Shown: one piece after another, positions 11,192 to 19,306 of the stretch
Position numbering within the stretch: the stretch's first letter is position 1
Layout: each line of letters starts with the position of its first letter
NCBI GenBank assembly: GCA_964471325.1
Contig: CAYYFL010000006.1
Location: 1-64,000, forward strand
Direction of reading: 5' to 3'
Origin: Velamenicoccus sp964471325
GTDB taxonomy: Bacteria > Omnitrophota > Gorgyraeia > Velamenicoccales > Velamenicoccaceae
Length of the DNA stretch: 64,000 bases
Made by a program: the position numbers and the translations under genes
The notes under the pieces: model-generated
Seen by the model: the letters and a program-made list of their open reading frames with translations, nothing else
Database searches by the model: none
Told to the model about the DNA's origin: nothing

Positions 11192-11599
11192 ATGATCGCA
11201 AAAGCCGAAGTGAGATATATCAGGGGTTCAGCCAGGAAGATCAGACAGGTGATCGATTTGATCCGTGGTATGAACGCCGTCGAGGCGATGAACGTCCTTA
11301 AATTCATCAATAAGAGGCCGACATATTATGTGTCCAAGGTGTTGCACTCCGCTGTCGCCAATGCCAAATCCAAGGGACTGGATGCGCAGGCACTTGTGAT
11401 TTCTAAGATTACGGCGGACGAAGGTCCGCGCTGGAAGCGCTACCGGGCCGCGACATTCGGCCGGGCCGGAGAGATTTTGAAGAAGACGAGCCATATCAAA
11501 GTTGAGCTGGATTTGGCTCGGGAAACGGCGCCGGTTGAAAAGCCGAAAGAGTCTATTCTGAGGCGCCGCGTCGTGCGGAAGAAAACATCGAAGAAATAA
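11192..11599 (+). CDS. rplV: 50S ribosomal protein L22 with a basic tail
   Basis: Exit-tunnel protein whose hairpin lines the constriction with L4. From ATG 11192 it is 135 residues, beginning MIAKAEVRYIRGSARKIRQV, the usual family start. A GTG at 11150 would add 14 residues but has no Shine-Dalgarno. The core ends at about residue 112 with SHIKVELDL. A Lys/Arg/Pro-rich tail of about 20 residues follows that is not part of the standard protein. The tunnel hairpin region DEGPRWKRYRAATFGRAGEI is intact. Confidence 0.95.
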   Translation: MIAKAEVRYIRGSARKIRQVIDLIRGMNAVEAMNVLKFINKRPTYYVSKVLHSAVANAKSKGLDAQALVISKITADEGPRWKRYRAATFGRAGEILKKTSHIKVELDLARETAPVEKPKESILRRRVVRKKTSKK

Positions 11600-11610
11600 G
11601 AGGTTATTCT

Positions 11611-12333
11611 ATGGGGCAAAAAGTTAATCCGACATCAGTAAGGCTGGGTTTTATTAAAGATTCAGCATCGAGATGGTTTGCGCGGCATGCCGATTTCGGG
11701 CTCTATCTCGAAGAAGACTATAAGATACGCAAGCACATCAAAAACCAGCTCAAGGCTGCCGCCGTTTCCAAGGTCACGATCGATCGCGTCGCCGGAAAGG
11801 TCAAGATCCGCATCCATTCTGCCAGGCCCGGTGTGATCATCGGCCGTCACGGGGCGGATATCGAAAAGCTGACGAATGATCTTAGGGATATCGTCAAGGA
11901 TAAAGAAGTGGTCGTGGATATCGAAGAAGTCAAGAGCCCTTCCATCGAATCGCAGCTGATTGCCGAAAATATAGCTTTTCAGCTTGAAAAGCGCGTGGCT
12001 TTCCGCCGCGCCATCAAGAGGGCTATGGACCAGGCGGTGTCGTCTGGGGCCAAAGGGGTCAAGGTCTGCGTGGCCGGACGTCTCGGAGGGGCGGAGATTG
12101 CCAGGACGCAGGTGTATAAATGGGGCAGTATTCCTTTGCAGACGTTTCGTGCGGATATTGATTACGGATTTACGGAAGCCCATACGCGTTACGGCCTGAT
12201 CGGCGTCAAGGTGTGGGTCTACAAGGGGGATGCCCTCTTGGAGAAACTTAGAGAAGACCGCAAGAAACAGCAGGAAGAAGCATCGCAGGGAAAGGCCGAG
12301 GGCAAGGCCGAAAATTCGGAAGCAAAGGCGTAA
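11611..12333 (+). CDS. rpsC: 30S ribosomal protein S3
   Basis: Part of the mRNA entry helicase ring; 240 residues. The N-terminal signature MGQKVNPTSVRLGFIKD is followed by a KH domain with the GxxG loop in GVIIGRHGADIEKL and by the C-terminal domain GAKGVKVCVAGRLGGAEIAR. It ends in a charged Glu/Lys/Ala-rich tail of about 30 residues, a variable feature in this family. It starts 11 nt after rplV. Confidence 0.97.
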   Translation: MGQKVNPTSVRLGFIKDSASRWFARHADFGLYLEEDYKIRKHIKNQLKAAAVSKVTIDRVAGKVKIRIHSARPGVIIGRHGADIEKLTNDLRDIVKDKEVVVDIEEVKSPSIESQLIAENIAFQLEKRVAFRRAIKRAMDQAVSSGAKGVKVCVAGRLGGAEIARTQVYKWGSIPLQTFRADIDYGFTEAHTRYGLIGVKVWVYKGDALLEKLREDRKKQQEEASQGKAEGKAENSEAKA

Positions 12334-12378
12334 CTCCCTCACAGGGGTTGAGCGCGTGATGTTACAAGGAGCAGAGAG

Positions 12379-12798
12379 ATGGCTTTAATGCCCAGACGGG
12401 TCAAATACAGGAAATTTCAGCGCGGAAAGAACCGCGGTATCGCTATAAAAGGTTCTGAATTGAGTTTCGGCGAATTCGGCCTGAAGGTTTTGCATAACGG
12501 CGCGATCAAAAACAATCAGATCGAAGCCGTCCGGGTGCTTTTGGCCAGGCAGCTCAGAGGAAGTGGAAAGGTTTGGATCAGGGTTTTCCCTCACAAGTCC
12601 GTGACTAAAAAACCTGCAGAAACCCGCATGGGAAAGGGCAAGGGGGATTTGAGCCATTGGGTGGCCATGGTGAGGCGCGGCGCCATCCTTTTTGAACTCG
12701 GGGGCATCCCCGAAGCCCTGGCGCGCACGGCTTTGCGTTTGGCGGCATTCAAGCTGCCTGTGCGCACCAAATTCGTGACGCGAACTCATACGATATAA
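12379..12798 (+). CDS. rplP: 50S ribosomal protein L16
   Basis: Large-subunit protein that organises the A-site tRNA and central protuberance; 139 residues. It shows MPRRVKYRKFQRG near the start and RMGKGKGDLSHWVAMVRRG in the middle. The ATG at 12379 has AGGAG 8-12 nt upstream. An ATG three codons later (12388) would give the more usual MPRR start. Usual S3-L16-L29 order. Confidence 0.97.
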   Translation: MALMPRRVKYRKFQRGKNRGIAIKGSELSFGEFGLKVLHNGAIKNNQIEAVRVLLARQLRGSGKVWIRVFPHKSVTKKPAETRMGKGKGDLSHWVAMVRRGAILFELGGIPEALARTALRLAAFKLPVRTKFVTRTHTI

Positions 12799-12811
12799 GT
12801 AAGAGGGAGCA

Positions 12812-13015
12812 ATGAAGATAGCCGAGTTGAGAAACTTAAACAAGGAAGATTTATCTGTGAAGCTGGAGTCGCTGAAAGAAGAGTTGAGCCGCCTCAGTTA
12901 CGGCAAGACCATCGGCCAGGCGGACAAGCCTCATAAATTTAAGGAGTTGCGCAGGACCATCGCGCAGATCCAGACCCTGCTGAATGAAACAGAGGCGAAC
13001 GCGAAAAAGGAATAA
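12812..13015 (+). CDS. rpmC: 50S ribosomal protein L29
   Basis: Small helical protein at the tunnel exit beside L23; 67 residues. The family pattern MKIAELRNLNKEDLSVKLES and the later KFKELRRTIAQIQTLLNE are visible. It follows rplP by 13 nt and ends 6 nt before rpsQ. Confidence 0.95.
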   Translation: MKIAELRNLNKEDLSVKLESLKEELSRLSYGKTIGQADKPHKFKELRRTIAQIQTLLNETEANAKKE

Positions 13016-13021
13016 TTTCCC

Positions 13022-13315
13022 ATGAGCGAGAGAACGACGGCAAAAACCAGGAAAGAATTTATCGGGATCGTCACGAGCGACAAGATGCAGAAGACGGTTG
13101 TCGTTGAGGTGGAGACGTTTGTCCGGCATGCCCGTTACGGCAAGACGATCAAGGCCAAGGAGAAATTCAAGGCCCATGACGAAAAGAATGAAGCGCATAT
13201 CGGCGATAAGGTGCGCATCAGCGAGACCCGTCCTTTATCCAAGGACAAGCGCTGGAGGGTGACCGAGATCGTCGCCAGGGGCGCCGCCGTCCAGGGGGCG
13301 GGAGAGATTCAATGA
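13022..13315 (+). CDS. rpsQ: 30S ribosomal protein S17
   Basis: Primary 16S rRNA-binding OB-fold protein; 97 residues. It has GIVTSDKMQKTVVVEVETFV, the RHARYGKTI segment, and GDKVRISETRPLSKDKRWRV at the C-terminal part. The stop overlaps the rplN start in ATGA. Confidence 0.96.
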   Translation: MSERTTAKTRKEFIGIVTSDKMQKTVVVEVETFVRHARYGKTIKAKEKFKAHDEKNEAHIGDKVRISETRPLSKDKRWRVTEIVARGAAVQGAGEIQ

Positions 13316-13680
13316 TTTACAAGCGGACGCTTTTAACGGTGGCGGACAATACAGGCGCGAAAATCGCCTCCTGCATCGGCGTTGTGGGGCGTAAAGGCAA
13401 ACTGGACGCTACTATCGGCGATATCATCACGGTCAACATCAAGTCGGCTTCCCCGGATGCGACGATCAAGAAGGGCGAAGTGGCCAAGGCCGTGATCGTG
13501 CGCATGAAGGCGCCGTTGCGCCGGGCCGACGGTTCTTATTTGAAATTCGATTCTAACGCTGTTGTCATGATCGACAAGGACCTCAATCCGAGGGGCACGC
13601 GTGTTTTCGGGCCTGTGGCGCGCGAACTTCGTGACAAGAATTTCATGAAAATCGTTTCGTTGGCGCCAGAGGTGATTTAG
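13312..13680 (+). CDS. rplN: 50S ribosomal protein L14
   Basis: Subunit-interface protein; 122 residues, the standard length. Motifs are VADNTGAKIASCIGVVG, KAVIVRMKAPLRRADGSYL and RGTRVFGPVARELRDKNFMK. It overlaps rpsQ by 4 nt and is followed by rplX after 2 nt. Confidence 0.98.
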   Translation: MIYKRTLLTVADNTGAKIASCIGVVGRKGKLDATIGDIITVNIKSASPDATIKKGEVAKAVIVRMKAPLRRADGSYLKFDSNAVVMIDKDLNPRGTRVFGPVARELRDKNFMKIVSLAPEVI

Positions 13681-13682
13681 CT

Positions 13683-13997
13683 ATGAACAAGATCAGGAAA
13701 GGCGATACCGTCGCTGTCATGAAGGGTAAGGATAAAGGCAAGAAGGGCAAAGTGCTGCATGTGATGCCGGAGACGGGGAAAGTCCTTGTGGAAGGCATCA
13801 ATTTCGTTAAAAAACACCAGCGGAAGACGCGCCAAGATCAGCAGGAGTCCGGTATCGTCCAGGTGGAGCGGCCGGTGCCTGCCGCCAACCTGATGGTCGT
13901 CTGTAAGAATTGCCAGGTCCCGGCACGTGTCGGTTTTACCGTCCTCAAGGATCAGACGAAGGCGCGCATCTGCAAAAAATGCAATGAGCCCTTTTAA
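13683..13997 (+). CDS. rplX: 50S ribosomal protein L24 with a CxxC pair
   Basis: Assembly-initiator protein with an N-terminal KOW motif (RKGDTVAVMKGKDKGKKGKV); 104 residues. The C-terminal part carries two CxxC pairs (CKNC and CKKC), which could form a zinc ribbon as in many thermophile and deep-branching L24 proteins. The E. coli protein lacks them. Metal binding is inferred from the motif. Confidence 0.96.
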   Translation: MNKIRKGDTVAVMKGKDKGKKGKVLHVMPETGKVLVEGINFVKKHQRKTRQDQQESGIVQVERPVPAANLMVVCKNCQVPARVGFTVLKDQTKARICKKCNEPF

Positions 13998-14008
13998 GAA
14001 GGGCGATT

Positions 14009-14040
14009 CCACAGATTTTTAAAACCAGATTACACAGATT
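14009..14040 (+). repeat. CACAGATT / GATTACACAGATT dispersed repeat, copy 1
   Basis: CACAGATT is followed after a short spacer by CCAGATTACACAGATT. The same pattern occurs at 15961-15987 and, inside a coding region, at 50522-50552. It lies in the rplX-rplE gap of 63 nt. Confidence 0.6.
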
Positions 14041-14060
14041 GAAGCATTCAGGAAAAGGCA

Positions 14061-14633
14061 ATGGCTGAAAATAAAACGATTCCCCGGTTGCTTGAGAAAT
14101 ACAGGAAAGAAGTGGTCCCTGAGTTGATGAAGATCCTAGGCTACAAGAATGCCCTGCAGACTCCACGGCTTAAAAAGATCGTCATCAATATGGGCGTGGG
14201 CGAAGCGATCCAGGACATCAAGATGCTGGAAAAATCTGTTGAGGAGCTGGGGATGATCACCGGGCAGAAACCCGTCATCACACGCTCCAAGAAGGCAATT
14301 GCCAATTTTAAGATCAAGAAAGCCCAGGCCATCGGCTGCATGGTGACGCTCAGGCGCCAGAGGATGTACGAATTCATGGACCGGCTTATCAGCGTAGCCC
14401 TGCCGAGGATCAGGGATTTCAGGGGCGTGAATCCCAAGTCGTTCGACGCCCAGGGGAATTTTACGATAGGCATTACGGAGCAGGCGATTTTCCCTGAGAT
14501 CGACGTAGACAAGATCGCCCGTGTACAGGGGATGGACGTCACGTTTGTCATCGCTTCCTCCTCCCAGAAAGAATCGTACGAATTTTTGAGATTGATGGGT
14601 ATTCCGTTCAGCAAGATCGACAAGAGCTCCTAG
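14061..14633 (+). CDS. rplE: 50S ribosomal protein L5
   Basis: 5S rRNA-binding protein of the central protuberance; 190 residues. Conserved blocks include KIVINMGVGEA, GQKPVITRSKKAIANFKIK, GCMVTLRRQRMYEFMDRL and the PRIRDFRG segment. Length is normal. It is followed by a 136-nt non-coding gap that holds a two-hairpin element. Confidence 0.97.
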   Translation: MAENKTIPRLLEKYRKEVVPELMKILGYKNALQTPRLKKIVINMGVGEAIQDIKMLEKSVEELGMITGQKPVITRSKKAIANFKIKKAQAIGCMVTLRRQRMYEFMDRLISVALPRIRDFRGVNPKSFDAQGNFTIGITEQAIFPEIDVDKIARVQGMDVTFVIASSSQKESYEFLRLMGIPFSKIDKSS

Positions 14634-14673
14634 AGATATTGGTGGAATCCACCCCTTGCAATTCGCTTCGGGG

Positions 14674-14723
14674 TTAACCCAGAGAGGGTAGGCCTTCCTG
14701 CACCGCTTAAAGGAAGGGCCTAA
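14674..14723 (+). repeat. Two-hairpin dispersed element, copy 2 (rplE-rpsN gap)
   Basis: Small hairpin ACCC-agaga-GGGT, then a long hairpin with arms AGGCCTTCCT and AAGGAAGGGCCT, closing TAA. Its flank CGGGGTTA is shared with the copy at 43356. The arms differ from copy 1 (GGCC/GGCC versus TACC/GGTA) but still pair. Confidence 0.7.
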
Positions 14724-14769
14724 TTTTGCAAGGAACAAAACCCAATATAGACAAAATTAAGGATAAACT
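14724..14769 (+). promoter_or_regulatory. Leader segment shared with the pilT-like gene
   Basis: The 46 nt before the rpsN start closely match 26863-26909 upstream of the PilT-like gene. Both contain TTTTGC, GGAACAAA, CCCA, ATAGACAAAAT and AAGGA in the same order and spacing. The role is unknown. It may be a duplicated translation-initiation region. Confidence 0.5.
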
Positions 14770-14955
14770 GTGGCCAAGAAATCGCAGATCAATCGCTGGA
14801 AAAGAACACCGAAGTTTTCGACACGTAAAACAAACCGTTGCCGGCTCTGCGGCCGCAGCGGCGGTTATTACAGGAGATTCCAGCTTTGCCGTATCTGTTT
14901 CAGGGAACTGGCGTCCAAAGGGGAGATCCCCGGCGTGCGGAAAGCCAGTTGGTAG
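14770..14955 (+). CDS. rpsN: 30S ribosomal protein S14 type Z (zinc form)
   Basis: Small-subunit head protein in the short, 61-residue, zinc-binding form. The four cysteines in CRLCGRSGG...CRIC form the zinc ribbon. It begins MAKKSQINRWKR from a GTG and ends with the usual KASW. Only one S14 form is visible in the window. Confidence 0.95.
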   Translation: MAKKSQINRWKRTPKFSTRKTNRCRLCGRSGGYYRRFQLCRICFRELASKGEIPGVRKASW

Positions 14956-15011
14956 AACGCCAATGCCGCAAGCAAGCGGGATTTGAGCATTGAGACAAGA
15001 GGAGATATCGT

Positions 15012-15407
15012 ATGGGTTTTACGGATCCAGTCGCTAATATGTTGACGTTGATCAGAAATGCCGCGAAGGCCCGCCAGGAAAAAACAGATGTCCCGTATTC
15101 CAAACTCTTGGAGGGGATTGCCGGCATCCTGAAAGAGGAAGGCTTTATCGATAATTTCAGGGTTATCAAGGACACCAAACAGGGTGTTTTAAGGATCTAC
15201 CTGAGATACATCCATAAGAAATCCGCGATCATTAATTTGAAAAGAGTGTCCCGCCCGGGATTGCGCGTCTACGCGGATGCCAAACACCTGCCCAGGGTTC
15301 TGCGCGGCAAGGGGACGGCGATCATGACGACATCCAAAGGCCTGATGACGGAAGCAAAGGCCAGGGAAACAGGGGTGGGCGGCGAAGTCCTTTGTTATGT
15401 TTGGTAA
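15012..15407 (+). CDS. rpsH: 30S ribosomal protein S8
   Basis: Central-domain 16S rRNA-binding protein; 131 residues. It starts MGFTDPVANMLTLIRNA and ends GGEVLCYVW. The conserved KRVSRPGLRVY and TSKGLMTEAKAR segments are present. In E. coli S8 represses the spc operon, but no such regulatory site was recognised here. Confidence 0.97.
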   Translation: MGFTDPVANMLTLIRNAAKARQEKTDVPYSKLLEGIAGILKEEGFIDNFRVIKDTKQGVLRIYLRYIHKKSAIINLKRVSRPGLRVYADAKHLPRVLRGKGTAIMTTSKGLMTEAKARETGVGGEVLCYVW

Positions 15408-15417
15408 GTGAGGAGCC

Positions 15418-15957
15418 ATGTCTAGAATAGGAAAAAGACCAGTTGATATTTTACCCGGCGTCAAGGTTAGCGTGCAGGAGAATTGCCTGAAGGTCGAGGG
15501 GGCTAAGGGAAAGATGGAATTCAAACTTTCCGAGGATATCGCCTGTGAGCAGAAGGATAACAAGCTCTTTTTTAGTGCTTTGAAGGATACGAAGCCTGTC
15601 AGGGCTCTTTTCGGCACGACGCGCGCCTTGGCGAAAAACATGATTATCGGTGTCACATCGGGTTTTTCAAAGACCCTTGTCATCGAAGGCGTCGGCTACA
15701 AGGCCCAGACGCAGGGCAAGAGCCTGAAGCTTAATGTCGGGTTTACCCATTCCGTAGATTATCCTATTCCCGAAGGCATCAAGATCGATGCTTCCAAACA
15801 AGTGGAGATTGTGGTCTCGGGCGCCGATAAGACCCAGGTGGGCCAGGTCGCCGCGGAGATCCGGCGGATTTGTCCTCCAGAGCCTTACAAAGGCAAAGGG
15901 ATCCGTTATAAGGATGAGCGCATCCGCAGGAAAGTCGGCAAGGCCGTTACGAAGTGA
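15418..15957 (+). CDS. rplF: 50S ribosomal protein L6
   Basis: Large-subunit protein near the sarcin-ricin loop; 179 residues. It starts MSRIGKRPVDILPGVKV and includes the GVGYKAQTQGKSLKLNVGFTH block. It ends with the conserved RICPPEPYKGKGIRYKDE segment. Confidence 0.97.
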   Translation: MSRIGKRPVDILPGVKVSVQENCLKVEGAKGKMEFKLSEDIACEQKDNKLFFSALKDTKPVRALFGTTRALAKNMIIGVTSGFSKTLVIEGVGYKAQTQGKSLKLNVGFTHSVDYPIPEGIKIDASKQVEIVVSGADKTQVGQVAAEIRRICPPEPYKGKGIRYKDERIRRKVGKAVTK

Positions 15958-15960
15958 TGA

Positions 15961-15987
15961 CGCAGATTGAGCCCAGATTATACAGAT
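15961..15987 (+). repeat. CACAGATT / GATTACACAGATT dispersed repeat, copy 2 (degenerate)
   Basis: CGCAGATT, a short spacer, then CCCAGATTATACAGAT in the rplF-rplR gap. It is weaker than copies 1 and 3 but has the same layout. Confidence 0.45.
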
Positions 15988-15995
15988 AAAAACCC

Positions 15996-16355
15996 ATGAA
16001 AATCAAAAAAACAGCAAGAGAAAGACGGCATTTGAGGATCAGGAAGAAGGTGGCCGGTACGGCGGACCGTCCCCGTTTGAATGTGCGCCGCAGTCTGCAG
16101 AACCTGTTTATCCAGATCATCGATGACGATAAGAAGACGACGTTGTTTGCTGCTTCGACGGCAGATAAGGATTTCAAAAGCAAGATTTCTTACGGCGGGA
16201 ATGTCAAGGCGGCTGCGGCTCTGGGAGAGATCGTGGCGCGGGAAGCTAAAAATAAGAACATTACGCGCGTCGTGTTTGACAGGGGCGGTTATGATTACCA
16301 TGGCCGCATCAAGGCGTTTGCCGAGGCCGCGCGAAAAGGTGGATTGGAGTTTTAA
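15996..16355 (+). CDS. rplR: 50S ribosomal protein L18
   Basis: 5S rRNA-binding protein; 119 residues. It contains RKKVAGTADRPRLNVRRS and the C-terminal VFDRGGYDYHGRIKAFAEAA block. It ends one nt before the rpsE start. Confidence 0.97.
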   Translation: MKIKKTARERRHLRIRKKVAGTADRPRLNVRRSLQNLFIQIIDDDKKTTLFAASTADKDFKSKISYGGNVKAAAALGEIVAREAKNKNITRVVFDRGGYDYHGRIKAFAEAARKGGLEF

Positions 16356-16356
16356 G

Positions 16357-16881
16357 ATGGTCGAGCCTATTTCCATGACAGAGAGCAAGGAAGCGATAGA
16401 GAAGGTTGTCAGGATCAGCCGCGTGGCCAAGGTGACCAAGGGGGGCAAGAAGCTTTCTTTCAGCGCATTGGTCGTCGTAGGTAATACCAGGGGCAAGGTC
16501 GGCGTTTCCCTTGGAAAGGCGAATGAAGTTTCGGATGCTATCCGTAAGGGGATTGCCCAGGCCAAAAAGAACATGATGCAGGTCCCCTTGGAAGGGACGA
16601 CCATCCCGCACGATGTCGTCGGGCGTTTCGGCTCGGCCCGCGTTATCTTGAAGCCGGCCGTTGAAGGGACCGGGATCATCGCTTCGGGTCCTGTGCGTGC
16701 GGTCTGTGAGGCCGCGGGCATCAGGGATATCTTAACGAAATGCCTGACCAGCAATAATCCTTTAAATGTCATCCTGGCGACGATCGAAGGTCTGAAAGAT
16801 TTGAACAGGGACCTGGATATCTTCAGTTTAAGAAAACAGCGCTTTGAGGAAACAGAAGGTCAAGAACATGCTAATAACTGA
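16357..16881 (+). CDS. rpsE: 30S ribosomal protein S5
   Basis: Mapping and fidelity protein of the small subunit; 174 residues from ATG 16357. GGAG lies 8-11 nt upstream of that ATG. Longer in-frame readings back to 16081 run through rplR and are rejected. It shows RVAKVTKGGKKLSFSALVVV, GNTRGKVGVSLGKA and the C-terminal SGPVRAVCEAAGIRDILTK. It is followed directly by rplO with a 14-nt overlap. The rpmD gene that usually lies here is absent. Confidence 0.97.
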   Translation: MVEPISMTESKEAIEKVVRISRVAKVTKGGKKLSFSALVVVGNTRGKVGVSLGKANEVSDAIRKGIAQAKKNMMQVPLEGTTIPHDVVGRFGSARVILKPAVEGTGIIASGPVRAVCEAAGIRDILTKCLTSNNPLNVILATIEGLKDLNRDLDIFSLRKQRFEETEGQEHANN

Positions 16882-17317
16882 TATCCGCGCGCCTCGCGGC
16901 GCCAACAAAAAGATCAGAGCTATCGGCCGGGGTGTCGGCTCGGGCCGTGGCAAGACCAGCGGCCGCGGTAACAAAGGGCAGGGCTCCAGGGCCGGTCGTG
17001 ATTTTCGCCCCGGTTATGAAGGCGGCCAGATGATGCTTTTCCGCAGGCTGCCTAAAAGGGGATTCAATAGCCGCTCAGTCAATCCTTACCAGATCGTCAA
17101 TGTTGGTTCTCTGACTAAGTTTGCCAAGGGATCGACAGTGACTCCGGACAATCTTTTTGATGAGGGTTTGATCAAGGATAAGGAAGGGTTGGTCAAGCTT
17201 TTGGGAGACGGCAAGGTTGATAAGGCATTGCATCTTAGAGTGCATCGTGCCACTGAGTCGGCTGTCAAGAAAATCCAGGATGCGTCCGGCACGGTTGAAA
17301 TCCTGAAGAAGTCATAA
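16868..17317 (+). CDS. rplO: 50S ribosomal protein L15
   Basis: Large-subunit assembly protein; 149 residues from ATG 16868. The Gly/Arg-rich N-terminal extension GRGVGSGRGKTSGRGNKGQG is typical. Conserved PGYEGGQMMLFRRLPKRGF follows. A TTG at 16844 could extend it by 8 residues but is less likely. It overlaps rpsE by 14 nt and secY by one base. Confidence 0.96.
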   Translation: MLITDIRAPRGANKKIRAIGRGVGSGRGKTSGRGNKGQGSRAGRDFRPGYEGGQMMLFRRLPKRGFNSRSVNPYQIVNVGSLTKFAKGSTVTPDNLFDEGLIKDKEGLVKLLGDGKVDKALHLRVHRATESAVKKIQDASGTVEILKKS

Positions 17318-18663
17318 TGATTTCTGCGCTATTAAATTCTTTTAAGATACCGGAGCTCAAAAAACGGATCCTGATCGCTCTGGTGCTTTTAGCTGTTTAC
17401 CGCGTCGGTTGTTACATCCCGACTCCGGGCATCAACGGTTCCGCTCTGGCAGAGTTATTCAGGCGTATCACCTCTTCGGAAGGCGGAGCGCTCTTTGGCA
17501 TCATGAACATGTTTTCCGGCGGCGCCATGAGCCGCATGACGATCTTCGCCCTGGGGATCATGCCGTATATCTCCTGTTCGATCATCATGCAGCTCTTGAC
17601 GGCTGTTGTTCCTGCCCTGGAGAAACTGGCCAAGGAAGGCAAATCCGGTTATCAGAAGATCACGCAATACACGCGTTACGGCACAGTCCTTCTGTCTGTC
17701 GTCCAGTCGTATTTCATCGCCATCTGGGTGGAAGGGCTGGGGCGTTCGGAAGGCCTCCAGATCGTCATGATCCCCGGTTGGGGATTCCGTATTCTGACGA
17801 TCCTGACGCTGACGACCGGAACGATCTTTATCATGTGGCTGGGCGAGCAGATCCAAGAGCGGGGGATCGGCAACGGCATATCGCTCATCATCACCGCAGG
17901 CATCATCTCCAGGATTCCGTCGGCGGGCTATCAGTTGTGGGTTTTGTTTTCTCCTTATTCGCCCTCCAAGAGGACGTTGGAACCGTATGTTTTTGTGATC
18001 ATGTCGGTCCTTTTGATCGCCGTGATCCTGGCCGTCACCATGGTCATCCAGGCGGTGAGGAAGATCCCCGTCCAGTACGCCAGGCGTGTTGTGGGCCGTA
18101 AGGTCTATGGCGGGCAGAGCACGTATATCCCCCTCAAGATCGACCAGTCGGGGATCATCGCCATCATCTTTGCGCAGTCGATCATTTTGTTTCCTGCGAC
18201 GATTTCATCGTTCATTCCCAACGCCGCCTTTCAGGCTTTTGCCAATAACCTGATCCGCGGCCATGCGTTATACACGATTGTTTACGCTCTTTTGATCGTT
18301 TTTTTCTGTTATTTCTATACGGCGATCGTCTTTAACCCGACGGACATCGCGGAGAACATGAAGAAATACGGCGGCTTTGTGCCAGGGATCAGGCCGGGGC
18401 GGCCGACGTCGGAATACCTCGATTATGTCATGACACGCATCACACTGCCGGGTGCCGTTTTTATGGCCTTTATTGCGATTTTCCCGGATATGCTCATGGC
18501 GTGGCTGAAGATCCCGTACCTGGTGGCTTCCTTTTTCGGCGGCACAGGTCTTTTGATCATGGTCGGCGTCGTCCTGGATACGGTCAAGCAGATCGAGTCG
18601 CATCTTTTGATGAGAAACTACGAAGGGTTTTTGAAATCGACCAAGTTGAGAGGACGCCGCTAG
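17317..18663 (+). CDS. secY: preprotein translocase subunit SecY
   Basis: Channel-forming inner-membrane protein of the Sec translocon; 448 residues with ten predicted membrane segments. It shows the plug/TM2 region NMFSGGAMSRMTIFALGIMPYISCSI and the cytosolic loop VRKIPVQYARRVVGR, whose Arg residues contact SecA and the ribosome. GERGIGNG-like ERGIGNGISLIITAGI is also present. It is coupled to rplO through TAATG and is followed by adk after 1 nt. Confidence 0.98.
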   Translation: MISALLNSFKIPELKKRILIALVLLAVYRVGCYIPTPGINGSALAELFRRITSSEGGALFGIMNMFSGGAMSRMTIFALGIMPYISCSIIMQLLTAVVPALEKLAKEGKSGYQKITQYTRYGTVLLSVVQSYFIAIWVEGLGRSEGLQIVMIPGWGFRILTILTLTTGTIFIMWLGEQIQERGIGNGISLIITAGIISRIPSAGYQLWVLFSPYSPSKRTLEPYVFVIMSVLLIAVILAVTMVIQAVRKIPVQYARRVVGRKVYGGQSTYIPLKIDQSGIIAIIFAQSIILFPATISSFIPNAAFQAFANNLIRGHALYTIVYALLIVFFCYFYTAIVFNPTDIAENMKKYGGFVPGIRPGRPTSEYLDYVMTRITLPGAVFMAFIAIFPDMLMAWLKIPYLVASFFGGTGLLIMVGVVLDTVKQIESHLLMRNYEGFLKSTKLRGRR

Positions 18664-18664
18664 C

Positions 18665-19306
18665 ATGAAGCTGATATTGTTCGGGCCTCCGGGCGCTGGC
18701 AAGGGAACACAGGCGAAGATGATGATCGAGGCCTTTCGTTTACCGCATATCTCGACGGGAGACATCCTGCGCAGCGAGGTGAAAAATAATACCGAACTGG
18801 GCAGGGAAGCCAAGGCATATATGGAGGCCGGCAAGCTCGTCCCGGATTCTTTGGTGACAGAGATGGTCAAGAAGAGATTGGCGGCCCCTGACATCGCCAA
18901 GGGGTTCATTCTGGACGGCTTTCCCAGGACGGAAGCGCAGGCGAAGTCCTTAGACAAGATGTTGTCGGGCGGGGTTGATAAGGCGGTCTATCTTAAAACC
19001 TCGGAAAATATCGTGGTGCAGCGCCTCACCGGAAGGCGTGTCTGTCCAAAATGCGGCACGAATTATCATGTGAAGAATATGCCGCCTAAAAAAGACATGC
19101 TTTGTGATCAATGTTCGGTTGAGCTGTATCAGCGTCCCGATGATAACGAAGCTACCGTCAAGAACAGGCTGCATGTTTATTTGCAGGAATCCGAAGGCGT
19201 CCTGAATTATTACCGCAAACAGGGTAAGCTTGAGAATGTTTCCGGAGATTTGGATTCCAAGGATGTTTTTTTGGATATCAAGAAGATTATCAGTTCTTTA
19301 AAATGA
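18665..19306 (+). CDS. adk: adenylate kinase (zinc-lid type)
   Basis: Interconverts ATP + AMP and 2 ADP; 213 residues. The P-loop is GPPGAGKGTQ (residues 7-16), the AMP site LPHISTGDILR and GFPRT. The long LID domain holds C127, C130, C147 and C150, the structural zinc set of Gram-positive-type kinases. The last bases overlap map by 4 nt (ATGA). Confidence 0.98.
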   Translation: MKLILFGPPGAGKGTQAKMMIEAFRLPHISTGDILRSEVKNNTELGREAKAYMEAGKLVPDSLVTEMVKKRLAAPDIAKGFILDGFPRTEAQAKSLDKMLSGGVDKAVYLKTSENIVVQRLTGRRVCPKCGTNYHVKNMPPKKDMLCDQCSVELYQRPDDNEATVKNRLHVYLQESEGVLNYYRKQGKLENVSGDLDSKDVFLDIKKIISSLK

